From: Allohahella sp002354735
Lineage (GTDB): Bacteria; Pseudomonadota; Gammaproteobacteria; Pseudomonadales; Oleiphilaceae
Assembly (NCBI RefSeq): GCF_047946665.1
Contig: NZ_CP172312.1
Span: forward strand, 3,720,001-3,784,000
Reading direction: 5' to 3'
DNA length: 64,000 nucleotides
Part shown: piece by piece, positions 34,901 to 43,419 of the stretch
Layout of the letters: each line of letters starts with the position of its first letter
How positions within the stretch are numbered: the stretch's first letter is position 1
Made by a program: the position numbers and the translations under genes
The notes under the pieces: model-generated
What the model was told of the DNA's origin: nothing
Database searches by the model: none
The model's input: only the letters and a program-made list of their open reading frames with translations

Positions 34901-36358
34901 CTATATACGATGAATCACCGAATAGAAGAATCCATCATGTCTGCCTGCTGCTGCAAACACCTGTATGCCATGGTCAGTAGAGGTGAACGCTGGAAGCTTC
35001 GCGAAGGCGGCGTATGGCTCGAACGCAACACCCAATTCGGCGGGGGCTATATTCGTGAAATCTGACCACACGCTCAACAGCCTTGCTACCGCTTGATCGT
35101 TCTCAGCCCTCAGTATCGAACAGGTGGCATAAACGAGTAGACCACTCACGCCTACACATCTAGCGAGCCCATCCAGCAATGACGCCTGCTGTCCGACCAG
35201 CGCTGCAACATCTTCTGGCCGCCTGAGCTGCTTGATATCGGGATGCCGGCGAATCACGCCAGTGCCGGAACAGGGCGCGTCGACAAGTATGCCGTCGAAG
35301 GTTTCTTCACCAGTGTGCCAACTCGCAAGGTCTGCAGCATCGGCGGCCACAGTTCGTAGCTTGAGCCGTTCAGGCTCCATCGCGGCAATTTGCGTAAGTC
35401 CAAGCCGTTCGAAAGTCGCTTCAACGCGCTCGAGGCGATTTGGGCTGATGTCGAGGGCTGTCATCTCTACGGCGTAACCCAGGTTCAACAGGGCTTCAAT
35501 GGCAGCACAGGTCTTGCCGCCCGGCGCCGCACAGGCATCCAGCAGGCGCAGGGGCCTGTGTATGCCGGGTTCATGCCTCTTTACGAGCGCCGCCACAAAA
35601 AGCCCTGCACAGAGCTGCGCTGCTTCGTCTTGCACACTCACCTGGCCTTCGTTAAAGCCTGGCAGCTTATCGACCGGGCACGCCTGCTCGAGCTGAATGC
35701 CATATTCTACAGTGCTGAGCGGCTGCGCGACCATGCCTGCTGCGCTGAGGCGGCTCAGATAGCCTTCCACCGTATCTTGCAGGGCATTGACGCGCAGGGT
35801 CATGGGTGCCTGGATGTTTGACTCTGCCGCCGCCAGTTTCCAGTCCTCTGGCCAGTCCTGTCGTAACTGCTGGAGCAGCCATTCGGGCAGTTCGTAGCGC
35901 GCCGAAGGGGGCAGATGCTCATGCACGGGAACACCGGAAGCCTTACTGTCCGCTTCGTCTCTGAGCGCACTGCGTAAGACGCCGTTGACCACTTTCACAG
36001 CCCAATCCTTACGGAGAGCCCGACACAGCTCCACAGTTTCATTCACACAGGCCCGAGCCGGTTTATCCAGATGGATCAGCTGAAACAGACCGAGCAATAA
36101 TACGATCTCGACGTCACGATCTTTTGCCCGAAACGGTTTGGCGAGATACTGACTTAGACGGTAGTGCAGACTTTCGAAGTGGCGCAGAGTGCCATAGACG
36201 AGAGCCTTGACCAGTGCAGTGTGAGTGGAGGGGCCGGTATCCGCATTGGCAACTGCCGGCATTACTGCCGCAAGAGAGGCCTGGTCGATGATCACGGCCT
36301 TCAGAATACCGAGAGCGGCCAGGCGAGGGTTGGACGCGATTGGCTTGCCCCCAACCAT
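34901..36358 (-). CDS. rsmB: 16S rRNA (cytosine-967-C5)-methyltransferase RsmB
   Basis: An AdoMet-dependent m5C967 methyltransferase of 485 residues (also called Fmu or Sun). The N-terminal NusB-like domain includes RLAALGILKAVI and LVYGTLRHFESLHY. The catalytic domain has LLDACAAPGGKTCAAIE (AdoMet site), DAPCSGTGVIRRHPDIK (PC motif) and LVYATCSIL with the nucleophile cysteine. The start ATG overlaps the fmt stop as TGATG, so translation is coupled. It is some 50 residues longer than the E. coli protein, mainly through loops near 195-250. Confidence 0.97.
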   Translation of the reverse strand: MVGGKPIASNPRLAALGILKAVIIDQASLAAVMPAVANADTGPSTHTALVKALVYGTLRHFESLHYRLSQYLAKPFRAKDRDVEIVLLLGLFQLIHLDKPARACVNETVELCRALRKDWAVKVVNGVLRSALRDEADSKASGVPVHEHLPPSARYELPEWLLQQLRQDWPEDWKLAAAESNIQAPMTLRVNALQDTVEGYLSRLSAAGMVAQPLSTVEYGIQLEQACPVDKLPGFNEGQVSVQDEAAQLCAGLFVAALVKRHEPGIHRPLRLLDACAAPGGKTCAAIEALLNLGYAVEMTALDISPNRLERVEATFERLGLTQIAAMEPERLKLRTVAADAADLASWHTGEETFDGILVDAPCSGTGVIRRHPDIKQLRRPEDVAALVGQQASLLDGLARCVGVSGLLVYATCSILRAENDQAVARLLSVWSDFTNIAPAELGVAFEPYAAFAKLPAFTSTDHGIQVFAAAGRHDGFFYSVIHRI

Positions 36359-37362
36359 CAGGCTGCGTCTGCGTCAGCGGCCGGGGTCTCGAGCACAGTC
36401 CCTGCGCGCAGGAATGGCTTCTGCGAGTTCATGAAGTCCTTGGCGCTTACCGGCTTCCCACCCGCTAACTGAAGCCTGGTCAATCCCAGCAGGCTCTTTT
36501 CACGACAGAGTACGATGATGGCGTGACCGTTGAATCCGACGACCGTACCGGGCTTGGCGCCTGGCTCGATGGTCAGCGAACCAAGACCGCCTTCGCCGAT
36601 AACCTCAGCGGCTAACACGCGGATCCGTTCTTCGCCATCGCAGCACCAGGCCATGGGCGACGGATGGAGTGCGCGAATCTTGCGCTCGATTACGGTAGCG
36701 CTTTTCGACCAGTCGATTCGGGCTTCCTGTTTTGTCAGTTTGTGTGCATAGGTCGCTTGGGCATCTTCCTGGACGACGGGTCTGGCTTCGCCAGTCAGCA
36801 GCATCGGCAGGTTCTCGATGAGTAACTTGGCCCCGAGTTCCGCCAGGTGATCATGCAGGCTGTCCGCCGTTTCAGTTTTCCCGAGATCGTAGCGTATCGC
36901 CCCAAGCATGGGCCCAGTGTCCAATCCTGCTTCCATCTGCATCAGAGTAACGCCGGACTGTTTGTCGCCAGCCTCGATTGCACGCTGCAATGGTGCCGCA
37001 CCGCGCCATCGCGGCAGCAGCGAAGCGTGTATATTGATGCAGCCGTGCTTGGGAATGTCGAGTACAACCTGAGGCAGCAACAGTCCATAGGCGGCCACGA
37101 CCATGATCGTCGGCTTGTAGCCGCGCAGGGTTTCGATGCTCTCTGGGCTACGGAAATTCTCAGGCTGCTCCACCGGAATTTCGTGGGCCTGCGCGAGCTG
37201 CTTCACTGCACTGGCCTGCAGTTTCTGGCCCCGCCTGGCCGGCCGGTCCGGCTGCGTATAAACAGCAACGACATTCGCGCCGTGATCGATGAGCGCCTTC
37301 AGGCTGACGGCCGAAAACTCAGGTGTGCCCGCAAAGACGATGGGTGCTCGGGATGCGGTCAA
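36358..37362 (-). CDS. fmt: Methionyl-tRNA formyltransferase
   Basis: A 334-residue enzyme that formylates initiator Met-tRNA using 10-formyltetrahydrofolate. The N-terminal formyltransferase fold has IVFAGTPEFSAVSL, VVAAYGLLLPQ and the catalytic INIHASLLPRWRGAAPLQRAI, where Asn and His are the active residues; the C-terminal OB-like domain begins near residue 210. The start is a TTG (37362-37360) overlapping the def stop as TTGA, and no nearby ATG fits the N-terminus. def-fmt-rsmB form one coupled run. Confidence 0.97.
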   Translation of the reverse strand: MTASRAPIVFAGTPEFSAVSLKALIDHGANVVAVYTQPDRPARRGQKLQASAVKQLAQAHEIPVEQPENFRSPESIETLRGYKPTIMVVAAYGLLLPQVVLDIPKHGCINIHASLLPRWRGAAPLQRAIEAGDKQSGVTLMQMEAGLDTGPMLGAIRYDLGKTETADSLHDHLAELGAKLLIENLPMLLTGEARPVVQEDAQATYAHKLTKQEARIDWSKSATVIERKIRALHPSPMAWCCDGEERIRVLAAEVIGEGGLGSLTIEPGAKPGTVVGFNGHAIIVLCREKSLLGLTRLQLAGGKPVSAKDFMNSQKPFLRAGTVLETPAADADAA

Positions 37363-37865
37363 GCTTGCAACTTATGCTGTTTTTCCAGCTTCTTGCGGAT
37401 TCGTGATCGCTTGACGGTGCTGAGATAGTCCACGAAGAGCTTGCCATCGAGGTGGTCGAGCTCGTGCTGGATGCATACCGCAAGCAGGCCTCGCGCTTCG
37501 AGTTCATATGGCTTGCCAAACTCGTCGCAAGCCTTGAGCAGTACATGATCGATGCGGGTCACGCCTTCATAGAAACCAGGTACCGATAGACAACCCTCCT
37601 GCATCTCCTCAGGCTCACCCTCGAGTACGGTGTAGGACGGATTGATCAGCACGAGCGGTTGCGAATGATCTTCAGAGACATCGATCACGACAACACGCTG
37701 GTGGACGTTGACCTGAGTCGCTGCCAGGCCGATGCCCGGTGCCTCGTACATGGTCTCGAACATATCCGCGACCAGCTTGCGTAGTTTTTCGTCGAATTCG
37801 ATGACCGGCTTGGCAATGGTGCGCAGCCGCGGGTCAGGGAACTCCAAAATCTCTAACTGGCTCAT
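37359..37865 (-). CDS. def: Peptide deformylase
   Basis: A metalloenzyme of 168 residues that removes the formyl group from new proteins. The three motifs are complete: GIGLAATQV (motif 1), EGCLSVPG with the metal-ligand cysteine (motif 2) and QHELDHLDG with the two histidines and catalytic glutamate (motif 3). It is the first gene of the def-fmt-rsmB-trkA-trkH run and is divergent from the LysM gene. The 228-base gap between them must hold both promoters. Confidence 0.98.
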   Translation of the reverse strand: MSQLEILEFPDPRLRTIAKPVIEFDEKLRKLVADMFETMYEAPGIGLAATQVNVHQRVVVIDVSEDHSQPLVLINPSYTVLEGEPEEMQEGCLSVPGFYEGVTRIDHVLLKACDEFGKPYELEARGLLAVCIQHELDHLDGKLFVDYLSTVKRSRIRKKLEKQHKLQA

Positions 37866-38093
37866 TCTGAAAGCGTTCCGTAGATCGAAAGTTGAACAGT
37901 TAACAATTTCTGCTTTTCCACAGGGTGCAAACTAACATAATTACGAACGCCTGCTAGTATTAGCAAACGAGCTCTGAAAGACTCCGCGCGCCCTGTGAAG
38001 GCAATATCCCATTATCGCTCAGCGCCGCGGCATCTACAAATTACAGTCCCGGCAAGCTGCAGTTTGCCGGCTCTCACGGCAAAAGGTAGACCG

Positions 38094-39161
38094 ATGATGC
38101 GATCCGTATGGCGACCTGGTAAGCAGATGTTCAAGCGCCTTCTCGTCAGTGCCATGGTGGCTGCACCACTCTTATGGCAGACAGTGTCTGCCGAGCCAAG
38201 GTTGCGCGATAACCATCCCGAACAGTATACCGTCGTCAAGGGCGACACGCTGTGGGGCATCTCCTCACGCTTCCTGCAGAACCCCTGGTACTGGCCTGAG
38301 ATCTGGTACGTCAATCCGCAAATCAATGACCCGCACCTCATCTATCCTGGTGATGAATTGTCACTGGTGTATGTCGAGGGTCAGCCGCGCGTCACCGTCG
38401 CTCGTCGTGGTGAAGCTGGCAATACGGTAAAGCTATCGCCCAAGGTCCGCGCTACCCCTATGGCAAGCGCAATTCCAGCTATTCCACTGGAAACCATACA
38501 GCCCTTCCTAAGTGCCAACCGGGTAACCACCGAAGAAGAACTGGAAGCTGCGCCTTATGTATTGCTCGGCAAGCGCGGTAACCTGATCGTCGGCTCGGGT
38601 GACAGCGTGTACGCACGCGGCAAGGCCGAAATGGATGAAACCTATGGTATTTACCGTCGAGGCCAGGTCTACATAGATCCGGATACGAAGGAAATGCTGG
38701 GCATCGAGGCTCGCTCCATCGCTGCAGGCCGAATCAGTGAAAAGCAGGGTGATGTTGCGACCGTCAACATCCAGCGCTCCTCGGAGGAAATCCGCCAGGG
38801 CGACCGGCTGTTGCAGGAAAATGCACGAGATATCACTGCGACTTATTATCCCAGCAATCCGGAAGGCGATGTCAACGGTACGATCGTTGCGGTTCTGGAT
38901 GGCGTGACCCAGATTGGTCAGTACGACGTGGTCGTACTCAACCGCGGTGAACGGGAGGGCATCAAGAATGGCAACGTGCTGGCGGTATACAAGCGCGGTG
39001 AGCAGGTTCGCGATCCATACACCAAGGAAGTCATTCAGTTGCCGCCGGCTCGCGCAGGCATGCTGATGGTATTCCGCGTATTCGACAAGATGAGTTATGG
39101 CCTGATTCTCAGCGCCGAGCAGCCACTGTCGACGCTCGACAAGGTCCGCAACCCCGAGTAA
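38094..39161 (+). CDS. Exported LysM-domain protein (PA0020-like)
   Basis: A periplasmic or envelope-bound protein of 355 residues with one LysM peptidoglycan-binding domain soon after the signal peptide (YTVVKGDTLWGISSRFLQNP to DPHLIYPGDELSL). A C-terminal region of about 250 residues follows, with no motif I can name. The ATG at 38094 was chosen because AAAGG lies eight bases upstream; it is followed by a second ATG and then a signal segment (FKRLLVSAMVAAPLLWQTVSA). An upstream in-frame start at 37995 would add 33 residues unlike a leader. It is divergent from def and 112 bases ahead of dprA, the same order as PA0019-PA0021 in Pseudomonas aeruginosa (from memory). Confidence 0.88.
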   Translation: MMRSVWRPGKQMFKRLLVSAMVAAPLLWQTVSAEPRLRDNHPEQYTVVKGDTLWGISSRFLQNPWYWPEIWYVNPQINDPHLIYPGDELSLVYVEGQPRVTVARRGEAGNTVKLSPKVRATPMASAIPAIPLETIQPFLSANRVTTEEELEAAPYVLLGKRGNLIVGSGDSVYARGKAEMDETYGIYRRGQVYIDPDTKEMLGIEARSIAAGRISEKQGDVATVNIQRSSEEIRQGDRLLQENARDITATYYPSNPEGDVNGTIVAVLDGVTQIGQYDVVVLNRGEREGIKNGNVLAVYKRGEQVRDPYTKEVIQLPPARAGMLMVFRVFDKMSYGLILSAEQPLSTLDKVRNPE

Positions 39162-39168
39162 ATCGTGA

Positions 39169-39190
39169 GCGCCCGTTGCACGACGGGCGC
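39169..39190 (+). terminator. Hairpin after the LysM gene
   Basis: Eight-base perfect stem GCGCCCGT/ACGGGCGC with a six-base loop, seven bases after the stop codon. There is no T-run, so termination is likely only partial or factor-dependent. Confidence 0.4.
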
Positions 39191-39273
39191 CGACTTCAAG
39201 CCTGGCTAGGCTGGAACAGCACATTGCTGTAAACTTGACCACTACTTTGATCGACGTTCAAGGATGAACGAAC

Positions 39274-40551
39274 ATGAATGAACCTTTCCTGATGTCTGCT
39301 GTTCAGGCAGATACGGCGGCGCCTGACGCTGCGCATGATCAATCCGCTGATCAACCGTTTCCAACCCTCGGATACACTAACCGCCTTAGCGAGATCCAGC
39401 GCCGCTGGCTGCTGCTCGCCAGTTCGAGAGGCTTCGGCCCGGTCAAACTGGCGCTGGCTGCCGAGCTGATACTTGGCCGCACCTGCGAATCTTCACTGTT
39501 TTCAACGCGTGACAAGCAGGTCAGCTCGCTGACGGCCGTGGAGCAAGCGCGCGTTAGGCGCTGCATGAGTGGTGTCGAGCCAGCACAACCAGCCGCCGCG
39601 GAACTGATCGCTGTAGTGATCCAGTGGCTTGAGTCTGCAGCTGATCATAGCCTGATGACCTTGCTCGACGATGACTACCCGCCACTTCTCAAGCAGCTTA
39701 AGGATCCCCCGGCCGTGCTGTATCTCAAGGGCCGGCGGGACCTGCTGGCCTACCCGCAGATAGCGATAGTTGGTTCGCGTCGCGCGAGCCGCCAGGGCAT
39801 GCATGTGGCAAAGTCGTTCGCGCGCGAGCTCAGCGCCAATGGTCTCACCATTACCAGCGGACTGGCGCAGGGTATCGATACCGCCGCTCATCAGGGTTGT
39901 ACCGAAACCCGAACGGTCGCTGTCCTCGGCTGCGGGACTGATATGTTTTATCCGCCTGCGAATCGACCCCTCCAGGTGGCCATCGCAAACAATGGCTTAC
40001 TGGTGAGTGAATTTCCCCCGGGCACGCAGCCGGCCCCCCACCATTTTCCCAAGCGCAATCGCATCATTGCCGGACTATGTCTCGGCACGCTGGTTGTGGA
40101 AGCGGGTGTACGCAGCGGCTCGTTGCATACAGCAATGTCGGCGCTCGAGCTCGGGCGGGAAGTCATGGCCATTCCCGGTTCGATCTACAGCACCGAATCG
40201 CGCGGCTGCCATTCGCTTATCAAGCAGGGTGCGGCGCTGGTGGAGACAGCGACCGATATCGTTCAGCGTCTTCACGGCACGCTCGAGACCTATCGACAGT
40301 TGAATGGTCTGGCGATCGATCCTGCCAGCGGCGTGACGGATGACATGGCTGCGCTAAGTTCGCCGGCCCAGCAAGGCCCTGCGAAAGTGGTTCTAGATGC
40401 CTTGTCAGCGCCAAAGGACCTGGACGAGCTGGTTGCGAACACCGGCCTTGGCGTCAGCGAACTGATGCAGGCCCTGTTGTCGCTGGAACTGGACGACCTC
40501 GTGATTCAGGAGGGAGGGCGTTATCAACGGGCTGAGTTTGAGCTAAAGTAG
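39274..40551 (+). CDS. dprA: DNA-processing protein DprA (Smf)
   Basis: A 425-residue protein that protects incoming single-stranded DNA and loads RecA during natural transformation. The Rossmann-like core has IAIVGSRRASRQG, SGLAQGIDTAAHQG, VAVLGCGTDMFYPP and FPKRNRIIAGL, all typical. An N-terminal helical (SAM-like) part and a C-terminal winged-helix domain (about 360-420, LDELVANTGLGVSELMQAL) flank it. The first 35 residues are poorly conserved, so the real start could be later. It is followed after 29 bases by tsaC. Presence of dprA alone does not prove competence. Confidence 0.96.
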   Translation: MNEPFLMSAVQADTAAPDAAHDQSADQPFPTLGYTNRLSEIQRRWLLLASSRGFGPVKLALAAELILGRTCESSLFSTRDKQVSSLTAVEQARVRRCMSGVEPAQPAAAELIAVVIQWLESAADHSLMTLLDDDYPPLLKQLKDPPAVLYLKGRRDLLAYPQIAIVGSRRASRQGMHVAKSFARELSANGLTITSGLAQGIDTAAHQGCTETRTVAVLGCGTDMFYPPANRPLQVAIANNGLLVSEFPPGTQPAPHHFPKRNRIIAGLCLGTLVVEAGVRSGSLHTAMSALELGREVMAIPGSIYSTESRGCHSLIKQGAALVETATDIVQRLHGTLETYRQLNGLAIDPASGVTDDMAALSSPAQQGPAKVVLDALSAPKDLDELVANTGLGVSELMQALLSLELDDLVIQEGGRYQRAEFELK

Positions 40552-40580
40552 GCGATCCTGAATAAACGGCCCGGACAATC

Positions 40581-41165
40581 ATGCGATTTGCACTTCCCCT
40601 GCTTCTGAAAGCTGTCGACCACGTGAAGAAAGGGGGGGTAATCGCTTATCCCACCGAAAGTGTTTGGGGGCTTGGCTGCGACCCGATGAATCAGCAGGCG
40701 CTGGAGAAGTTGCTGGCGTTAAAGCAGCGGGACTGGCGCAAGGGCCTGATACTGATATCCGGTCACGCTGCGCATTTCGATGATTTACTCGATGCCGAGC
40801 AGACCAAGGGTGGTGTTCGGCTGACGGCCGACGCCAGGGCGAAAATCATGTCGACGTGGCCAGGACCGACAACCTGGCTCATTCCCCTGCCGAAAACGAC
40901 AGCCTATTCGCCATTGGTCTATGGCCAGCATGCTTCGATTGCTGCCCGAGTGACGACGCATCCGATGGTGGTCGAGTTGACCCGACACTTGCAGGGCCCG
41001 ATTATATCCACATCAGCCAACAGAGCCGGCCAGCCCGCTTTGAAGGGGCGTCTGCAGATTCTGAAATGCTTCGGCGATCAGGTATACTGCCTGCCCGGCG
41101 ACACGCTTGGCTTCGACCGACCATCTGATATCTTTGATGCCGTCACGGGTCGTCAGCTGCGTTAA
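40581..41165 (+). CDS. tsaC: Threonylcarbamoyl-AMP synthase TsaC (RimN)
   Basis: Makes threonylcarbamoyl-AMP from threonine, bicarbonate and ATP, the first step of t6A37 tRNA modification. The 194-residue protein has the YrdC fold: GGVIAYPTESVWGLGCDP near residue 18, the LALKQRDWRKGLILI loop with the KxR motif, WPGPTTWLIPLP and PIISTSANRAGQPAL. It is the short TsaC form without the Sua5 C-terminal domain. It lies between dprA and hemF in a compact plus-strand run. Confidence 0.97.
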   Translation: MRFALPLLLKAVDHVKKGGVIAYPTESVWGLGCDPMNQQALEKLLALKQRDWRKGLILISGHAAHFDDLLDAEQTKGGVRLTADARAKIMSTWPGPTTWLIPLPKTTAYSPLVYGQHASIAARVTTHPMVVELTRHLQGPIISTSANRAGQPALKGRLQILKCFGDQVYCLPGDTLGFDRPSDIFDAVTGRQLR

Positions 41166-41192
41166 CCGCTGGTCGATGACTGGCAGCTATCT

Positions 41193-42119
41193 ATGAGGGG
41201 AGTGTTAGACGCGGTGCAGAAAGACCAGGTAAAAGCTTATCTGATGGATCTCCAGGACAGCATCAGCCAAGGTCTCGAAGCCGTCGATGGCAAAGCCCGC
41301 TTCGAAGAGGACCAGTGGGTCAGACCGGAAGGTGGGGGAGGTCGCTCCCGCGTGATGAGCGATGGCGCCGTTTTCGAGAAAGGCGGCATCAATTTTTCCC
41401 ACGTTACCGGTGCGCAGCTGCCGCCGTCCGCGACCGCCAGTCGCCCTGAACTCGCCGGTCGTGGTTTCGAGGCCATGGGCGTTTCGCTCGTGATGCATCC
41501 GCGAAATCCCTACGTACCCACGTCGCATGCGAATGTCAGATTCTTCATTGCAGAACGTGACGGCGAGGCGCCAGTGTGGTGGTTTGGTGGCGGCTACGAC
41601 CTCACCCCGTATTACGGCTTCGACGAAGACTGCCGGCACTGGCATGCTACCGCAAAAGCCGCTTGCGATCCCTTCGGTCCGGAGATCTATGCCGAATACA
41701 AGGCCTGGTGCGATCGCTACTTCCATATCCGTCATCGCGGTGAACCCAGAGGTATCGGTGGGCTGTTCTACGATGACCAGAACGAGTGGGGCTTCGAGCG
41801 CTGCTTCGAGTTCATGCAGCGCATCGGTTCCAGTTACCTTGACGCCTATGTGCCAATCGTGGACCGTCGCAAGGCGACGCCCTTTGGCGAACGGGAGCGC
41901 GAATTCCAGCTCTACAGACGAGGCCGCTACGTTGAGTTCAACCTTGTCTACGACCGTGGCACACTTTTCGGTTTACAGAGTGGTGGCCGCACGGAGTCGA
42001 TATTGATGTCGCTGCCACCACTGGTTCGCTGGGTGTATGACTGGACGGCCGAAGCCGGTTCACCGGAAGCGAAGCTTACCGATTACTACCTGACCGACAA
42101 AGACTGGTTAGCAGACTGA
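41193..42119 (+). CDS. hemF: Oxygen-dependent coproporphyrinogen III oxidase
   Basis: The aerobic enzyme of heme synthesis, 308 residues, converting coproporphyrinogen III to protoporphyrinogen IX with two O2. Family blocks are GGGRSRVMSDGAVFEKGGINFSHV (given here as separate parts GGGRSRVM and FEKGGINFSHV), NPYVPTSHANVRFF, WWFGGGYDLTPYYGFDED with CRHWH, and RGIGGLFYDD. It is the first of a hemF-aroE pair separated by seven bases. Its presence points to a lifestyle that includes oxygen. Confidence 0.98.
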   Translation: MRGVLDAVQKDQVKAYLMDLQDSISQGLEAVDGKARFEEDQWVRPEGGGGRSRVMSDGAVFEKGGINFSHVTGAQLPPSATASRPELAGRGFEAMGVSLVMHPRNPYVPTSHANVRFFIAERDGEAPVWWFGGGYDLTPYYGFDEDCRHWHATAKAACDPFGPEIYAEYKAWCDRYFHIRHRGEPRGIGGLFYDDQNEWGFERCFEFMQRIGSSYLDAYVPIVDRRKATPFGEREREFQLYRRGRYVEFNLVYDRGTLFGLQSGGRTESILMSLPPLVRWVYDWTAEAGSPEAKLTDYYLTDKDWLAD

Positions 42120-42132
42120 GAGATTCTTGATC

Positions 42133-43047
42133 ATGGACATGTACGCCGTTATCGGCCACCCGATCGCACATAGCAAGTCACCGAAAATCCACGCGATGTT
42201 TGCCCAGCAGACCCGTCAGGATATGGAGTACCTTGCTTTGCAGGCGCCACTCGATGGCTTCAGACAGACTGTGAGCGAATTCTTCGCCAAGGGTGGCAAG
42301 GGCGTCAATGTCACGGTGCCGTTCAAGGAACAGGCCCGGGCCTTCGCTACGGAATGCTCGATCGAGGCGGACTTTTCGGGAGCCGTCAACACGCTGATGC
42401 CTGAGCGACCTGCTGGTTCGGCAGTTCTGCCAACCCCGATGCGTTCGGCAGACGGTCGCCGCGAATCGCAACCACGCTTTTCCTACGGCCACAATACCGA
42501 TGGCGAAGGACTCGTTGCAGACTTGCAAACCAACATCGGCTTTCGTCTGGCGGGGCAGTCAGTGCTGCTGATTGGTGCGGGCGGCGCAGCGAAAGGCTGT
42601 CTGCATCCTCTGCTGGAGGCTGGTGTTTCACGGTTGACTGTGACCAATCGTTCGCCTGCCAAGGCTTTTGCACTGGTGTCCATGGCTGCAGAGAATCGTA
42701 GAAGCCGTCGCTCGGACGACAGCGTGCTCGATGCCTGTGCCTTGGCAGATACCGAGCACCTGTTGAAGAGTCCGTACGATCTCGTCATCAACGCCACATC
42801 GGCCAGTCTGCAAGCTGACGTGCCTGATCTGCCTCCCGATCTCATACGAGCCGATCAATTGATCTACGATATGATGTATAGCCACGACGATACCGCCTTC
42901 ATTGCCTGGTGCAAACAACACGGCGCCCGGAACTGTGCGGATGGCATCGGTATGCTGGTAGAGCAGGCAGCGGCGGCGTTCCGCTTGTGGCGCGGCATAA
43001 TGCCCGACACTGCGCCCGTTCTGGAAGCGCTTCGTAAAGGTTTGTAA
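42133..43047 (+). CDS. aroE: Shikimate dehydrogenase (NADP+)
   Basis: Reduces 3-dehydroshikimate to shikimate in aromatic amino-acid synthesis. The catalytic lysine is in GVNVTVPFKEQA, the catalytic aspartate in NTDGEGLVADL, and the NADP site in LLIGAGGAAKGCLHPLL with the NRS that follows. GIGMLVEQAAAAFRLW closes the protein. The ATG at 42133 is preferred over an in-frame TTG two codons earlier; another ATG two codons later is also possible. At 304 residues it is longer than the usual 270-280. The extra length lies around residues 93-115 (PAGSAVLPTPMRSADGRR) and near 195-205, which are lineage-specific loops. Confidence 0.95.
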   Translation: MDMYAVIGHPIAHSKSPKIHAMFAQQTRQDMEYLALQAPLDGFRQTVSEFFAKGGKGVNVTVPFKEQARAFATECSIEADFSGAVNTLMPERPAGSAVLPTPMRSADGRRESQPRFSYGHNTDGEGLVADLQTNIGFRLAGQSVLLIGAGGAAKGCLHPLLEAGVSRLTVTNRSPAKAFALVSMAAENRRSRRSDDSVLDACALADTEHLLKSPYDLVINATSASLQADVPDLPPDLIRADQLIYDMMYSHDDTAFIAWCKQHGARNCADGIGMLVEQAAAAFRLWRGIMPDTAPVLEALRKGL

Positions 43048-43116
43048 TGAGGAGGATCACAGCGCCCTCTTTCAATCTGAATCATCTGTTAATTCGAATC
43101 ATCAAGGAGAACAACC

Positions 43117-43413
43117 GTGAGTGGACCATCGCAACCCAAAGTTACTGATGAAGTCTGGGATGATGAACGGGTCAGAAGCTTCCTGAATCTGAAGCCCTAT
43201 GACGAGACCGACGCGGATTACCACGCGCTGCAGAACGCGTATGAATACATGCGAGCCGAGGATTTCAGGCGTTTCGTGAAATTCTTCCAGACGGCAGGTC
43301 GCAACCTGCATGCCAAGAACCTGAATGGCGAGACCCTGCTGCAGCGAATTGAAGGCCATGAGGCGGCCAGTGACTATCGTGACATCCTGCGCGAGGCGTC
43401 AAAGAGCGCCTGA
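43117..43413 (+). CDS. Small conserved protein, PA4642-family-like
   Basis: A soluble acidic protein of 98 residues with an ATG-less start: GTG at 43117 behind AAGGAGAACAACC, an excellent ribosome-binding site. The pattern VTDEVWDDERVRSFLNLKP, then YHALQNAYEYMRAEDFRRFVKFF and a short ankyrin-like NLNGETLLQRIEGH, resembles the uncharacterised PA4642 family of Pseudomonas as I remember it. Function is unknown. It lies between aroE and the ydbH-like gene, with only six bases before the latter, so it is probably in one operon with it. Confidence 0.7.
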   Translation: MSGPSQPKVTDEVWDDERVRSFLNLKPYDETDADYHALQNAYEYMRAEDFRRFVKFFQTAGRNLHAKNLNGETLLQRIEGHEAASDYRDILREASKSA

Positions 43414-43419
43414 TAAGCT

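Noticed and set aside
40621..40626. CACGTG near tsaC, and similar words at 194 and 18150, as extra parS sites
   Set aside because: Only the central six bases match; the flanking palindrome of parS is missing.
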